Assembly: GCA_937912025.1 (NCBI GenBank)
Contig: CALDOZ010000026.1
Location: forward strand, 7,153 to 71,152
Reading direction: 5' to 3'
DNA from: an uncultured Clostridia bacterium
Lineage (GTDB): Bacteria > Bacillota > Clostridia > Christensenellales > Borkfalkiaceae
DNA: 64,000 nucleotides
Shown here: one piece after another, positions 17,342 through 26,311 of the stretch
Numbering within the stretch: the stretch's first letter is position 1
Layout of the letters: each line of letters starts with the position of its first letter
Notes under the pieces: model-generated
What the model saw: only the letters and a program-made list of their open reading frames with translations
The model's database searches: none
Told to the model about the DNA's origin: nothing
Program-made: the position numbers and the translations under genes

Positions 17342-18617
17342 AGCCCGAAAACTCGTCAAAACTTGACGTTGACGGTGAAAGTAAAACGTTCCAACCGCTT
17401 TTAGCAAGCCTATACGCCACTTTTATTGATAGTTCGAAGTCTTTTATAACCGACACTTCTCCAACCCCTTCTTTCATAGCGTAGTCAAACATTTTATTAG
17501 CGCTTGCGCCTGTTAGTACGACTTTTTTAATATTTTCAGTTTTCTTAATTTCTTTCATTAAGTCGGTATAGTCAAGACCTTTATCAAAACCGCCAAGTAT
17601 TAAAACGGTAGGTTTTTTCATTGTTGAAATGGCTTTAAGCGTTGCGTCAACGTTAGTTGCCTTAGAATCGTTATAAAAGGCAATTCCCTCTTTTTCAGTT
17701 ACAAGTTGAATTCTGTGTTTTACGCCTTTAAAACTTTTAAGACCTTGCTTGATTTCTTCATTAGTTAACCCAAAAAGTTTTAAAACGCAAATTGACGCCA
17801 AAGTATCGGAAAGGTTATGCTCGCCGTCTAAATTAATTTCGCTGGACTTTATAATTTCTTCGTCATCGTAATACAAAATGTCGTTACTTAAATAAGCGCC
17901 GTCTACTTTTTCTTTAGTAGAAAACCAAATTACGCTACCTTTAGTTTTGTTATCAAGTTCTCTAACGGACAAATCGTCGTAATTAAGCACGGCAAACTCG
18001 CTTTCACGCAAGTTAAGCAAAATCTTACTTTTAACGTAGACGTAATTTTCCATTGTATAATGACGGTTTAAGTGGTCTGGCGTTATATTTAAAATGCACG
18101 CTATATGACAATAAAACCGCGCGATAGTTTCAAGTTGAAAACTTGAAATTTCACTAACTACTATGGTATCTTCGCTAATTTCGTTTACTTTGCTTGTTAA
18201 CGGCGTACCAATATTGCCAACGAGCGTATTTTTTATTTTGTTTTCACTTAAAACGTGAGAAATTATCGAGCATACCGACGTTTTTCCGTTAGTACCCGTA
18301 ACCCCAACGATAGGCGCGGTAATAAAGTACGAGCCAAGTTCAAGTTCGCCGATAATTCTTTTGCCAAGTTCTCTAAACTTAATAGCGATTGGGTTATCGA
18401 TAGGAACGGCAGGACTTAACACTAAAACGTCGCATTTTTCAACGACTTCGTTAATATCCAGCGCTTTTTTAGCGCCAAGAGCGACCAATTCTTCTTGATT
18501 TTTTATTACGACGTCTGACTTAGAGTCGTCGTAAACGTAAACTTCTGCGCCTTTTGAAAGCAAAAGTTTTGTTGCGGATACACCGCTTCTTTTAAGACCT
18601 ACAACTAAAAATGACAT
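17295..18617 (-). CDS. murD: UDP-N-acetylmuramoylalanine--D-glutamate ligase
   Basis: About 440 residues; ATP-dependent ligase adding D-Glu in the cytoplasm. FLVVGLKRSGVSATKLLL is the UDP-binding start, GVTGTNGKTSVCSI the P-loop, ITPDHLNRH the carbamylated-lysine region neighbour, and NDSKATNVDAT plus GGFDKG the C-domain motifs. I chose the ATG at 18617 because MurD proteins begin close to the Rossmann strand; GTG 18638 directly after the mraY stop and ATG 18632 are alternatives, and the AGGTGAG site fits none perfectly. Its D-Glu substrate comes from MurI, encoded at 24.9 kb. Confidence 0.94.
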   Translation of the reverse strand: MSFLVVGLKRSGVSATKLLLSKGAEVYVYDDSKSDVVIKNQEELVALGAKKALDINEVVEKCDVLVLSPAVPIDNPIAIKFRELGKRIIGELELGSYFITAPIVGVTGTNGKTSVCSIISHVLSENKIKNTLVGNIGTPLTSKVNEISEDTIVVSEISSFQLETIARFYCHIACILNITPDHLNRHYTMENYVYVKSKILLNLRESEFAVLNYDDLSVRELDNKTKGSVIWFSTKEKVDGAYLSNDILYYDDEEIIKSSEINLDGEHNLSDTLASICVLKLFGLTNEEIKQGLKSFKGVKHRIQLVTEKEGIAFYNDSKATNVDATLKAISTMKKPTVLILGGFDKGLDYTDLMKEIKKTENIKKVVLTGASANKMFDYAMKEGVGEVSVIKDFELSIKVAYRLAKSGWNVLLSPSTSSFDEFSGYEERGERFIEIATTL

Positions 18618-18638
18618 AAGTTTATAATACATACTCAC

Positions 18639-19622
18639 CTACAAAGCGCATATAATTATTACCGTTGAAATTATTGCGGTAATTAGCGCGTAACAATATG
18701 AAATCTTTGCTTCGCTGTATCCTTTGTGCTGAAAATGATGATGAATGGGCGCCATTAAAAACACCCTCTTTTTCGTTCTTTTAAAATGCAGTACTTGAAT
18801 AATAACTGATAATGCCGAAGTTACGAAAGTTGCGCCTAATATAGGTATATACAGCGTATTGCTCGTAAAAATTGATATAGACGCTATTGCGCCACCAATT
18901 GCAAGCGAACCGCAATCACCCATGAATATCGATGCTTTTTGAGTGTTATAGGCTAAATATCCTATAAGCGCGCCAGCCATACATAAAGAAAATAAAATTA
19001 AGTTTTCATACTCTAAAATGTTGACGTAATAGTTTGAGTTTGTTGTAATTTCGATATAAGTAAGTAGCGAAATTGCAATTAAATATATTATTGAAACAGA
19101 TGAACAAAGTCCGTCAAGACCGTCAGTTAAATTTACTGAATTAACCGTTGCAATAAAGACTAAAACGTTCAAAATTACTGAAAAAAAGCCTATTTCTACT
19201 AAATTTTTTGTGAACGGAAGGTATATAGAAGTTATTCCGCTAAGTCTTGCCGAAACGCTAACTATAACGGCTATTGAAATTTGGAACAATATTTTTTGAA
19301 GGGGCGTTAAACCTTTATTGTTTTTAAACTTTATTTTTATAAAGTCGTCGATAAACCCAACTATTAAAAAAGCGATTGTAACCGAAATTGAAGTAACTGC
19401 AAGCGAGTTGTTTTGCTTAGAAAAAATTATAAATGAAATTACGCTTGATAATACTATGAAAAGCCCACCCATCGTAGGCGTTCCTTCTTTATAGGAATGC
19501 TCTTTAACGTATGATAATATAGGTTGACCGACTTTTAATTTTTTTAGAAAAGGTATAAAAACCTTTGCTAAAATTAAACACGATAAAATTGATACTAAAA
19601 CTGCCGATAAATACGTTTTCAA
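18639..19622 (-). CDS. mraY: Phospho-N-acetylmuramoyl-pentapeptide-transferase
   Basis: 327 residues, about ten membrane helices. Moves the phospho-MurNAc-pentapeptide onto undecaprenyl phosphate, making lipid I. Diagnostic motifs: EGTPTMGGLF, GFIDDFIKI (Asp-Asp), NLTDGLDGL, FMGDCGSLAIGG and MAPIHHHFQHKG (the His triad loop). It overlaps the murE stop by 4 bases and abuts murD. The identification is firm. Confidence 0.97.
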   Translation of the reverse strand: MKTYLSAVLVSILSCLILAKVFIPFLKKLKVGQPILSYVKEHSYKEGTPTMGGLFIVLSSVISFIIFSKQNNSLAVTSISVTIAFLIVGFIDDFIKIKFKNNKGLTPLQKILFQISIAVIVSVSARLSGITSIYLPFTKNLVEIGFFSVILNVLVFIATVNSVNLTDGLDGLCSSVSIIYLIAISLLTYIEITTNSNYYVNILEYENLILFSLCMAGALIGYLAYNTQKASIFMGDCGSLAIGGAIASISIFTSNTLYIPILGATFVTSALSVIIQVLHFKRTKKRVFLMAPIHHHFQHKGYSEAKISYCYALITAIISTVIIICAL

Positions 19623-21082
19623 AAAAACTCACCACCAAGATATAATTTAGATATAATATCGCGTACCGTTTCTTTATCATTAAAGTGAAGTTTAATACCC
19701 ATAACGTCTTGATAATTTTCAGCACCTTTGCCTGCTATTACTAAAACGTCGCCTTGAGATAGATGCGTTAAACCGTAACCGATAGCCATATATCTATTTT
19801 GAATAGTTATGTATTTACTCGTTTTATCTCTTATGCCCGTTTCTATTTCTTTAATAATCGAATACGGCTCTTCAAACCTTGGATTATCGCTTGTAATTAT
19901 TGAAAAATCGGCATATTCCCCAGCAATTTTACCCATTAAACTGCGTTTTTCTTTATCTCTATTTCCACCGCAACCAAATATTAAATATAATTTGTTTTTA
20001 CATATTTGTCTAAGCGATGATAAAAGATTTTTAAGACCGTCTGGCGTATGAGCGTAATCGACGTAAATATCCGCGCCGTTATAGTTTTCAACGTATTCTA
20101 ACCTACCGCTTATTTGTTCGGTATCACAAATTGCGTTTACCGCCGTTTTTAAATTTACACCGAGCGCTAAACACACGGTTATTGCAGATAATGCGTTATA
20201 AACGTTAAACTCGCCAAGCAATTTAGTCGTTACAAAGTCAATATCGTCAAAAGCATTAACGACGAAAGTAGTTTTTGTTGGGGATAGTTTTACTTGAACG
20301 GCGAAAACGTCGCTTGGATTATTTAGCCCGTACGATATTACGCTAAGTTTATTACTTAAAATAATTTCTTTACCGCTATCGTCGTCGGCATTAACTACTG
20401 CTAAACGCGCCGAAACGTTATTAAAAACGCTAAGTTTAGTTTTTTTATATTCATCAAAACTTTTAAAATAATCTAAGTGGTCGTGAGTGCAATTTGTAAA
20501 CACTAATACGTCAAATACCGTACTATAAGCACGTTTTTGACTTATAGCGTGCGCTGATAATTCCATAACAACGTACTCGATATTTTCGTTAGCCATATCC
20601 ATAAACGTCTTATTTAGATATATTGCGTCGGGAGTTGTAAGGCTAGGCTCGATTTTATGCTTGTTGTAAAAAATTCCAAGCGTACCTATTATGCCCACTT
20701 TTTTACCAACTTTACTTAAAATATTTTTTATTAAATAAGTAGTACTCGTTTTGCCGTTCGTTCCAACAACGCCTATTACTTTTACACGCTTTTTATTAGG
20801 CTCGTAAAATTTATAAGAAAGTTTAGATATTTCTTTGCGCACGTCATTAACGGTAATGACGTTATCTAAACAACAATCGTTTTGAGTTATAACTAAGATA
20901 GCGCCTTTATTTATCGCTTCTAAAATATAATCGTTTCCGTCAGCCTTTTCGCCTTTTACGGCAAAAAATACGCTACCTTTTTCAACTTCTTTGCTACTTG
21001 TGGTTAAATTTGATATTTCTTCGTTTAAATTATTAACTTTTCCCTTGTATTTTAGCCCTTTTATAAACTCAAAAACTTTCAT
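19619..21082 (-). CDS. murE: UDP-MurNAc-tripeptide synthetase, meso-DAP type
   Basis: 487 residues; adds the third stem-peptide residue. GTNGKT P-loop at 107-112; TTPDAIYLNK; NCTHDHLDYF; GRLEYVENYNGADIYVDYAHTP (carbamyl-Lys and UDP regions split by normal spacing). DNPR at 399-402 is the amino-acid-selecting motif of the meso-diaminopimelate enzymes, so this organism probably has DAP-type peptidoglycan. AAGGTAGG precedes the ATG. The murF gene that normally follows is absent here; mraY comes next. Confidence 0.96.
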   Translation of the reverse strand: MKVFEFIKGLKYKGKVNNLNEEISNLTTSSKEVEKGSVFFAVKGEKADGNDYILEAINKGAILVITQNDCCLDNVITVNDVRKEISKLSYKFYEPNKKRVKVIGVVGTNGKTSTTYLIKNILSKVGKKVGIIGTLGIFYNKHKIEPSLTTPDAIYLNKTFMDMANENIEYVVMELSAHAISQKRAYSTVFDVLVFTNCTHDHLDYFKSFDEYKKTKLSVFNNVSARLAVVNADDDSGKEIILSNKLSVISYGLNNPSDVFAVQVKLSPTKTTFVVNAFDDIDFVTTKLLGEFNVYNALSAITVCLALGVNLKTAVNAICDTEQISGRLEYVENYNGADIYVDYAHTPDGLKNLLSSLRQICKNKLYLIFGCGGNRDKEKRSLMGKIAGEYADFSIITSDNPRFEEPYSIIKEIETGIRDKTSKYITIQNRYMAIGYGLTHLSQGDVLVIAGKGAENYQDVMGIKLHFNDKETVRDIISKLYLGGEFF

Positions 21083-21091
21083 AACCTACCT

Positions 21092-22768
21092 TTAAATACT
21101 TTTATTTATATTTATTATACCTTCAAAAATTTCTTTGCAAAGTGGCGCTGCTACCGTTGAACCGTACGTTCCGCCAACAGGCTCGTCAACGATTACAAGG
21201 CACATATACGTTGGCTTATTTGACGGAAAAAAACCTATAAAACTCATAACGTATTTACCTTGAGCAATTATTCCGTCAACGTACTTTTGCGCCGTTCCCG
21301 TTTTACCGCCTACTTTATACCCTTCTATATAACATTGTTTTCCCGAACCGTTTGTTACAACGTCTTCAAGATAACTTGCTATAGTTTTTGACGTTTGAGT
21401 TGATATTGCGTTTCCGTTAGACTTTATTTCCGTTTTAACGCTTAATTCTCCACCACTACTATATATTTCTTTTACAAGGTGCGGTGTATAAAGCGTTCCA
21501 CCGTTAACCGCCGCCGACGTTGCCGTAATTAATTGTAGTGGCGTACACGCAATAGTTTGACCAAATGAAATTCTTGCTAAGTCTGACGTTAAAATTGCAT
21601 TTTTAGGAAGCACCATTCCTTGCGCTTCGCCGTTTAAGTCAATCCCCGTTACTTTTCCGTAACCAAATGCCGACAAATAGTTATAAAAAACGTCTTTACC
21701 AAGTGAAGTTGCAATATCAACGAATATTGGGTTACAACTGTTATTTAACGCGCTTGATAAATTTTGGTTAGAATGATTGCCGTTTTTGTGCATTGACCAA
21801 CACTTAATTTTAGAGCCTTCAACGTATCTAAACCGCGAAGAATTAAAAATGTGATTGGGCGAAAAAGCGTTTAAATTACCTTTATTAAACTCTTCAATAT
21901 TAGCGCTTGCAGTTAACACTTTAAAGGTTGAGCCCGGCTCGTAACTGTCTGAAATTAAAACGTTACGACCAAGAGCGTTTAAGGTATCTAAATCGTTATA
22001 AGGAACTTCGTTTAAATTAAACGACGGGAGCGTACTCATTGCTAAAATTTCACCGTTTTGTGGGTTTAGCACTATTGCCGACGCCGATTTTGGAGTGTAT
22101 TTTTGAATTGCTTTACTTAAAACGCCTTCAGTTATCTGTTGAATTTCGTAGTCGATTGTAAGTTTTACGTTTAACCCGTCAGTTGCCTTTATGTATTTAG
22201 GCGGTTTATTTATATCTACGCCCGTCAAATCGGCTTCGTATAAAATTTCTCCGTTTATTCCTGATAAATATTTATCATAATATAATTCAAGACCCGAAAT
22301 ACCGTTGCCGTCTTGAGAAGTATAACCAAGCGTTTGGCACAACAATTCGTTATACGGATAAAGCCTTGTAACGTCGCTAGCAAAATATACTCCGTCTAAA
22401 TTATGCTCGTAAAGTTTGCTAATTAAGTCTTTAGTAGTATGCTTTACAACTTTAATTTCGCTTACCTTAGTTTTTGTAATACGCTCTTTTAATTTTTCTT
22501 TGTCGAGCGAAAAAATATTCGATATAACTGTGCAAACTTTATCAACGTCAGTTACGGCGCGTGGACGTACGAAAACGGTATAAGTTTCTTTACTCGTTGC
22601 TAAAACAACGCCGTTTCTGTCAACGACGTCGCCACGACGGGCTAAAATGGGCACGTTTCTAGTCCATTGGTCCATTGCTTTTGCTTGCAATTCGTTACCC
22701 CAAATTACTTGAACGTAAAAAAGACGAGCAAAAATGAATAAAAAAATAAAGGTTATTGCGCCAATCAA
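21092..22768 (-). CDS. Penicillin-binding transpeptidase, FtsI/SpoVD type
   Basis: 558 residues; class B PBP cross-linking septal peptidoglycan outside the membrane. One N-terminal membrane anchor (about 2-22), pedestal dimerisation domain with RGDVVDRNGVVLA, then the transpeptidase domain: SxxK in EPGSTFKVL, SxN in NNSCNP, KTGTAQK near residue 490. The start is a TTG with AAAGAGG 9 bases upstream. The same frame is open further upstream and would add a basic cytoplasmic tail (KTISISLVRKRLFAL) but offers no standard start codon. No C-terminal PASTA domain, so it is closer to FtsI/Pbp2b than to full SpoVD. Confidence 0.93.
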   Translation of the reverse strand: MIGAITFIFLFIFARLFYVQVIWGNELQAKAMDQWTRNVPILARRGDVVDRNGVVLATSKETYTVFVRPRAVTDVDKVCTVISNIFSLDKEKLKERITKTKVSEIKVVKHTTKDLISKLYEHNLDGVYFASDVTRLYPYNELLCQTLGYTSQDGNGISGLELYYDKYLSGINGEILYEADLTGVDINKPPKYIKATDGLNVKLTIDYEIQQITEGVLSKAIQKYTPKSASAIVLNPQNGEILAMSTLPSFNLNEVPYNDLDTLNALGRNVLISDSYEPGSTFKVLTASANIEEFNKGNLNAFSPNHIFNSSRFRYVEGSKIKCWSMHKNGNHSNQNLSSALNNSCNPIFVDIATSLGKDVFYNYLSAFGYGKVTGIDLNGEAQGMVLPKNAILTSDLARISFGQTIACTPLQLITATSAAVNGGTLYTPHLVKEIYSSGGELSVKTEIKSNGNAISTQTSKTIASYLEDVVTNGSGKQCYIEGYKVGGKTGTAQKYVDGIIAQGKYVMSFIGFFPSNKPTYMCLVIVDEPVGGTYGSTVAAPLCKEIFEGIININKSI

Positions 22769-22824
22769 CGCAAATAACCTCTTTCGTACTAAACTTATTG
22801 ATATTGTTTTAATAATTTTACCTC

Positions 22825-23403
22825 TTAATTGCCTTCTACCATTCCGTATTCTTTTGCTTTTTCAATAATTTTTTCATCATCGCTTGCTTCTTCAAGTTGC
22901 ATTTTTTTAACTTCAACTTGTTCGTTTAAAGTTTCAACAACGGCGGTTTTATCGCTAATAATATTATTCATATTATTAAGTAAAGCAGTATTGAATACGA
23001 TTAAAATTGAAAGCGCTATAATTATTGCGCTAAAAAGCATTACGAGCGCTTTTGCTCCACCTCTTACCTTAGACGTTGTTTGATATTCAGCGTCAACCGC
23101 TCTAAAATCACTATATATCTCGTCCTTAGTAAAATTTTTAAACTGCATAGTAGTAACCGACGGCTTATCGTCAACGAAAGTTCTTTGGTAAACGTCAGAC
23201 GTCGTTGTATCAGTCGTAGTCGTATTATAATTTATAATTCTATCGAAATTACCACGAATACGAGAATTAAATTCTCTTTCTTCGTCGCTTACAACAGTTG
23301 TAGTGGTAGCGTCAACGGGTTTATTTACCGTAACGGTTGTACCTTCAAATTCATCTACAAAGGTGTTTCTTTCAGTTATAAGTGAATTTCTATAGTTATT
23401 CAT
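22825..23403 (-). CDS. ftsL: FtsL-like divisome protein with long Thr-rich cytoplasmic tail
   Basis: 192 residues. About 110 N-terminal residues are cytoplasmic and rich in Thr and Val (TTTTVV, YNTTTTDTTTS), followed by one membrane helix (ALVMLFSAIIIALSILIVF, near 118-136) and a coiled coil of about 45 residues ending EKAKEYGMVEGN. Topology, the final 'A...YGM' motif and the position between rsmH and the PBP identify FtsL, which forms a complex with FtsB/DivIC and FtsQ to activate FtsWI. FtsL is usually about 100-120 residues, so the long low-complexity tail is unusual and resembles the FtsZ linker in the same operon. Confidence 0.82.
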   Translation of the reverse strand: MNNYRNSLITERNTFVDEFEGTTVTVNKPVDATTTTVVSDEEREFNSRIRGNFDRIINYNTTTTDTTTSDVYQRTFVDDKPSVTTMQFKNFTKDEIYSDFRAVDAEYQTTSKVRGGAKALVMLFSAIIIALSILIVFNTALLNNMNNIISDKTAVVETLNEQVEVKKMQLEEASDDEKIIEKAKEYGMVEGN

Positions 23404-23435
23404 ATTATTACCTGCCCTTATTTATTCAAAGTTAG

Positions 23436-24362
23436 TTAAATTTTTTCAGCAATTCTAAGTTTAGCGCACTTAGAACGCGAGTTTTCTTGCATTTCTTTTT
23501 CGCTTGCAATAATAGGTTTATTTGTTATTACTTTAAGCGTTTGTTTTCTATTGCATACGCACGGAAATCTTTTATCGCAAATACACGCCGTTTGATAATC
23601 TTTAAATACGTTTTTTACAATTCTATCTTCTAAACTGTGGAATGATATTATTGCAATTCTTCCGCCTTTATTAAGTTTATCTACCATATCGCGTATAGCC
23701 TCTTCAAGCCCGTCAAGTTCTTCGTTGACGGCTATTCTTATTGCTTGAAAAGTCTTTTTCGCCGAGTGTGTATCGCGTCTAAATTTAAATGGGATTGACT
23801 TATCGCAAATTTCAATAAGTTCACCCGTTGTTTCAATAGGTTTTACTTTTCTGCTTTCGCAAATATTTTTTGCAATAACTCCTGCAAATTTTTCTTCTCC
23901 GTAAGTAGAGAGTATATATCTCAACTTTTCTTCAGCATAAGTATTTACAAGTTCGTAAGCGGAAAAGTCTTTTGTTCTATCCATTCTCATATCAAGGCGT
24001 ACTTCGTTAGACATATACGAAAAACCGCGCTCGCGATTGTCAAGTTGGTACGAACTAACGCCTAAATCAAGCAAAACTCCGTCAACACCAAACACGCCTA
24101 AATTATTAGTTATGGTTTTAAAATTTTTAAAATTATCGTGAATTAAAGTAAATCTACCTTCAAACTCGCTCAATCGTTGACGGGCTACGTCGATTGCGTC
24201 TTGATCGCGGTCAGTTGCAATAAGCGTAACTTCTTCCCTTTTTAAAATTTGGTAAGAATGACCTGCGCCACCGCACGTTCCGTCAAAATAAACTCCGCCT
24301 TTTTTAAGGTTTAACCCCTCAATACACTCGTTTAGCATAACGGGTTTATGCGCAAATTCCAT
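23436..24362 (-). CDS. rsmH: 16S rRNA m4C1402 methyltransferase
   Basis: 308 residues; S-adenosylmethionine-dependent N4-methylation of C1402 in 16S rRNA. FAHKPVML at the N-terminus, FDGTCGGAGHS (SAM motif I), LDLGVSSYQLDNRERGFSY, and FHSLEDRIVKNVFK are RsmH signatures. It overlaps the mraZ stop (TAATG). The conserved mraZ-rsmH-ftsL order supports the call. Confidence 0.97.
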   Translation of the reverse strand: MEFAHKPVMLNECIEGLNLKKGGVYFDGTCGGAGHSYQILKREEVTLIATDRDQDAIDVARQRLSEFEGRFTLIHDNFKNFKTITNNLGVFGVDGVLLDLGVSSYQLDNRERGFSYMSNEVRLDMRMDRTKDFSAYELVNTYAEEKLRYILSTYGEEKFAGVIAKNICESRKVKPIETTGELIEICDKSIPFKFRRDTHSAKKTFQAIRIAVNEELDGLEEAIRDMVDKLNKGGRIAIISFHSLEDRIVKNVFKDYQTACICDKRFPCVCNRKQTLKVITNKPIIASEKEMQENSRSKCAKLRIAEKI

Positions 24363-24790
24363 TACTTAATACTTCCTTTAAGAAATTGAATACGCTCTTG
24401 GTGAGTTTTTTTGCTCTTGATACGCTCGCGCTCGTCTTTAGAATAAATATCAATACGGTCAACCATACCGATTGATACAACGTCTTTACTAATACCGGCG
24501 TATTCACGGAGTGTTTTCGGTAAAACTACTCTACCTTGTCCGTCTTCGTCGCCAGGAAAAACGCTACCGAAAATGTTAGCGAGTTCTTCTTGCGCTTCAA
24601 TATCAAGGTCGCTTATACCTTCGAACTGCTTAACGAACTTTTCCATATTTTCGGCTGGGTAAATACTAATGCACTTAGAATTACCCATAACGAAAAAGTA
24701 TCCGTTTTTGAGTTCCGCCTTGAATTTCGACGGTATTCTTATTCTGTTTTTAGCGTCGACTTGATGGTCGTACTCACCAAATAACATCAT
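24362..24790 (-). CDS. mraZ: Transcriptional regulator MraZ
   Basis: 142 residues with two AbrB-like SpoVT repeats. The first contains GEYDHQVDAKNRIRIPSKFK, the second FPGDEDGQGRVVLPKTLREYAG; both keep the D-x-K/Q-G-R core used for DNA contact. MraZ is a ring-forming regulator of its own dcw operon. Four regularly spaced putative target boxes occur at its promoter (24839-24873). It is the first gene of the cluster. GGGAG lies 11 bases before the first of two adjacent ATG codons. Confidence 0.96.
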   Translation of the reverse strand: MMLFGEYDHQVDAKNRIRIPSKFKAELKNGYFFVMGNSKCISIYPAENMEKFVKQFEGISDLDIEAQEELANIFGSVFPGDEDGQGRVVLPKTLREYAGISKDVVSIGMVDRIDIYSKDERERIKSKKTHQERIQFLKGSIK

Positions 24791-24820
24791 AAAATAGAGT
24801 TCTCCCGTTTTAATGATTAC

Positions 24821-24849
24821 ATTCTAACACATTTTTTGGTAACTTGCAA
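24821..24849 (-). promoter_or_regulatory. Promoter of the mraZ/dcw operon
   Basis: Minus-strand -35 TTGCAA (24849-24844), 17-base spacer, -10 TAGAAT (24826-24821), about 30 bases before mraZ. The -35 element overlaps the second putative MraZ box, so bound MraZ could block RNA polymerase. Confidence 0.75.
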
Positions 24850-24873
24850 CCACTTTTAGTAACTTTTTGTAAC
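24839..24873 (-). promoter_or_regulatory. Four putative MraZ-binding boxes at a 10-bp period
   Basis: On the minus strand the pentamers GTTAC, GTTAC, GTGGT, GTTAC start exactly 10 bases apart, each followed by a 5-base A-rich spacer. The plus-strand copies begin at 24839, 24849, 24859 and 24869. Direct pentamer repeats with 5-base spacing are the known architecture of MraZ targets (TGGGN repeats in Escherichia coli). The box sequence here differs from that consensus, so binding is inferred from spacing, position and the adjacent mraZ. Confidence 0.65.
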
Positions 24874-24902
24874 TTTTTTTAAAAAATTTTGTTTTTGCAA
24901 TA

Positions 24903-24933
24903 AAAAAAAGACTGTTTTTATTAAAAAGCAGTC
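24903..24933 (-). terminator. Intrinsic terminator of murI
   Basis: Minus-strand stem GACTGCTTTTT / AAAAACAGTC followed by a run of eight T; it overlaps the TGA stop codon of murI. Confidence 0.8.
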
Positions 24934-25717
24934 ATTTAAATATTTTAGAATATACAATTTTATTGTATTTTGCATTGTTACCAATAAAAAATATTGTGTT
25001 TTTGCTATTTTTAACCTTTAAAGGTAAAAAATTGTTAAAGTGGTCATAAGTTACTCGATTATTGTTAAATTTACTATTTTTTTGTACGTTTATAGCGTTT
25101 TTTATATCTAAAAGGGCTTGATTAAACCCGTCGGTTACTACGGCGTTTTCAAAAACGCTTTGAATTTCGTTTTTTATAAAGTTATAGTGAGTGCAACCTA
25201 AAATAACTTCGCTAACCTTTTTATCTATTAGCGCTAAGTCGAGTTTATAATGAATTTTATCTTTAAAAAATATAAACCGCTCAATTTCTTTTGCTAAAAA
25301 CGGTAACGGCAAAACTTTACTTTTTTCAAAATTATTTTTAACGTAACTACTGTTTGCGGTATTTTGCGTACAAAGCAAAATATAATTAGCGTTTGACGGC
25401 TTGTTTGGAACTATCCCAGTAAGTGCTACTCCGCTACTAATAACCAAATTATCTTTTTTGATATCTTCAAGAATTGTGGTTGATAACGTATTACAAGCAA
25501 ACGTTATAATTTTTGCGCCTAAACTAATTAGCGTTTTAACGTTTAATTTTGCAAGGTTAATTAGTTCTTCCCTGCTTTTATTTCCGTAAGGTGCGTTTAA
25601 GTTGTCGCCTAAATACAAAAAATTATAGTCACTAAAAGTTTTTACCGCTTTATTTAATAAAGTTAAGCCACCAATACCGCTATCGTAAAAAGCAATTATA
25701 TCTTTATTAGTTTTCAT
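24932..25717 (-). CDS. murI: Glutamate racemase
   Basis: 261 residues; cofactor-independent interconversion of L- and D-glutamate, supplying D-Glu for MurD. AFYDSGIGGLTLL holds the catalytic Asp/Ser start (11-17). ACNTLSTT holds the first catalytic cysteine, GCTHYNFI the second cysteine with its histidine. YGNKSREEL is also conserved. It lies directly upstream of the dcw promoter region but with its own terminator, so it is a separate transcription unit. Confidence 0.95.
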   Translation of the reverse strand: MKTNKDIIAFYDSGIGGLTLLNKAVKTFSDYNFLYLGDNLNAPYGNKSREELINLAKLNVKTLISLGAKIITFACNTLSTTILEDIKKDNLVISSGVALTGIVPNKPSNANYILLCTQNTANSSYVKNNFEKSKVLPLPFLAKEIERFIFFKDKIHYKLDLALIDKKVSEVILGCTHYNFIKNEIQSVFENAVVTDGFNQALLDIKNAINVQKNSKFNNNRVTYDHFNNFLPLKVKNSKNTIFFIGNNAKYNKIVYSKIFK

Positions 25718-25851
25718 TTTACATTATACGCAAGTATTTTAAAAAACTTTACCTTTGTAGTTTAAATATTTTATTTAACGCGAAGAATATTAAAATTTTT
25801 AAAGTGCAAATAAAAAATGTTTGTAATTATCAAAAAATGCCTAAAAAAAAG

Positions 25852-25880
25852 TTGCAACTTTATTAAAACTGTGCTAAAAT
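25852..25880 (+). promoter_or_regulatory. Promoter of rpsT
   Basis: -35 TTGCAA (25852-25857), 17-base spacer, -10 TAAAAT (25875-25880); AAAGGAG lies just before the ATG at 25920. The remainder of the 200-base divergent gap to murI shows nothing else convincing. Confidence 0.75.
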
Positions 25881-25919
25881 AACCATAGTTTATTAAGTCA
25901 TACATTAAAAGGAGTCATT

Positions 25920-26192
25920 ATGCCTAACATTAAATCGGCTAAAAAGCGTGTTCTTGTAATTAACAAGAAAACTGAAATCAACAAAAGTGCTAAATCTGAA
26001 ATTAAAACTATCATTAGAAATATGAAAGCTTTACTTGACGCTGGCGACGTTGAAGGCGCTGAAAAAGCAATGCCTGCAACTATGTCTGCTATTGATAAAG
26101 CAGTTACTAAAGGCATTTTTGCTAAAAACACCGCTGCTAACAAAAAGAGCGGTCTTCAAGTTAGACTTAACGCTTTAAAAGCATCTAAGTAA
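25920..26192 (+). CDS. rpsT: 30S ribosomal protein S20
   Basis: 90 residues, very basic. MPNIKSAKKRVLVINKKTEINKSAKSEIKT is the standard S20 start, and the C-terminal GIFAKNTAANKKSGLQVRLN is diagnostic. S20 is a primary 16S rRNA binder with three helices. It is a single-gene unit with a strong promoter and terminator. Confidence 0.97.
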   Translation: MPNIKSAKKRVLVINKKTEINKSAKSEIKTIIRNMKALLDAGDVEGAEKAMPATMSAIDKAVTKGIFAKNTAANKKSGLQVRLNALKASK

Positions 26193-26206
26193 TTAAAAAA
26201 GAATTT

Positions 26207-26234
26207 AAGGGTTACCAAGTGGTAACCCTTTTTT
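26207..26234 (+). terminator. Intrinsic terminator of rpsT
   Basis: Perfect 10-bp stem AAGGGTTACC / GGTAACCCTT with a 4-base loop and a following T run. A second GC-rich hairpin (CCCCGTTTA / TAAACGGGG, about 26273-26295) faces it and probably ends the minus-strand beta-galactosidase transcript. Confidence 0.93.
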
Positions 26235-26311
26235 CCGTGAATAGCATATTTATTATTTTTAAAATAATTATACCCCGTTTAAAAACTAAACGGGGTTAAT
26301 TTTATTAGTTA

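Noticed and set aside
16201..17407. Longer FtsW start at 17407
   Set aside because: It would add a basic, non-conserved leader read entirely inside murD with no ribosome site.
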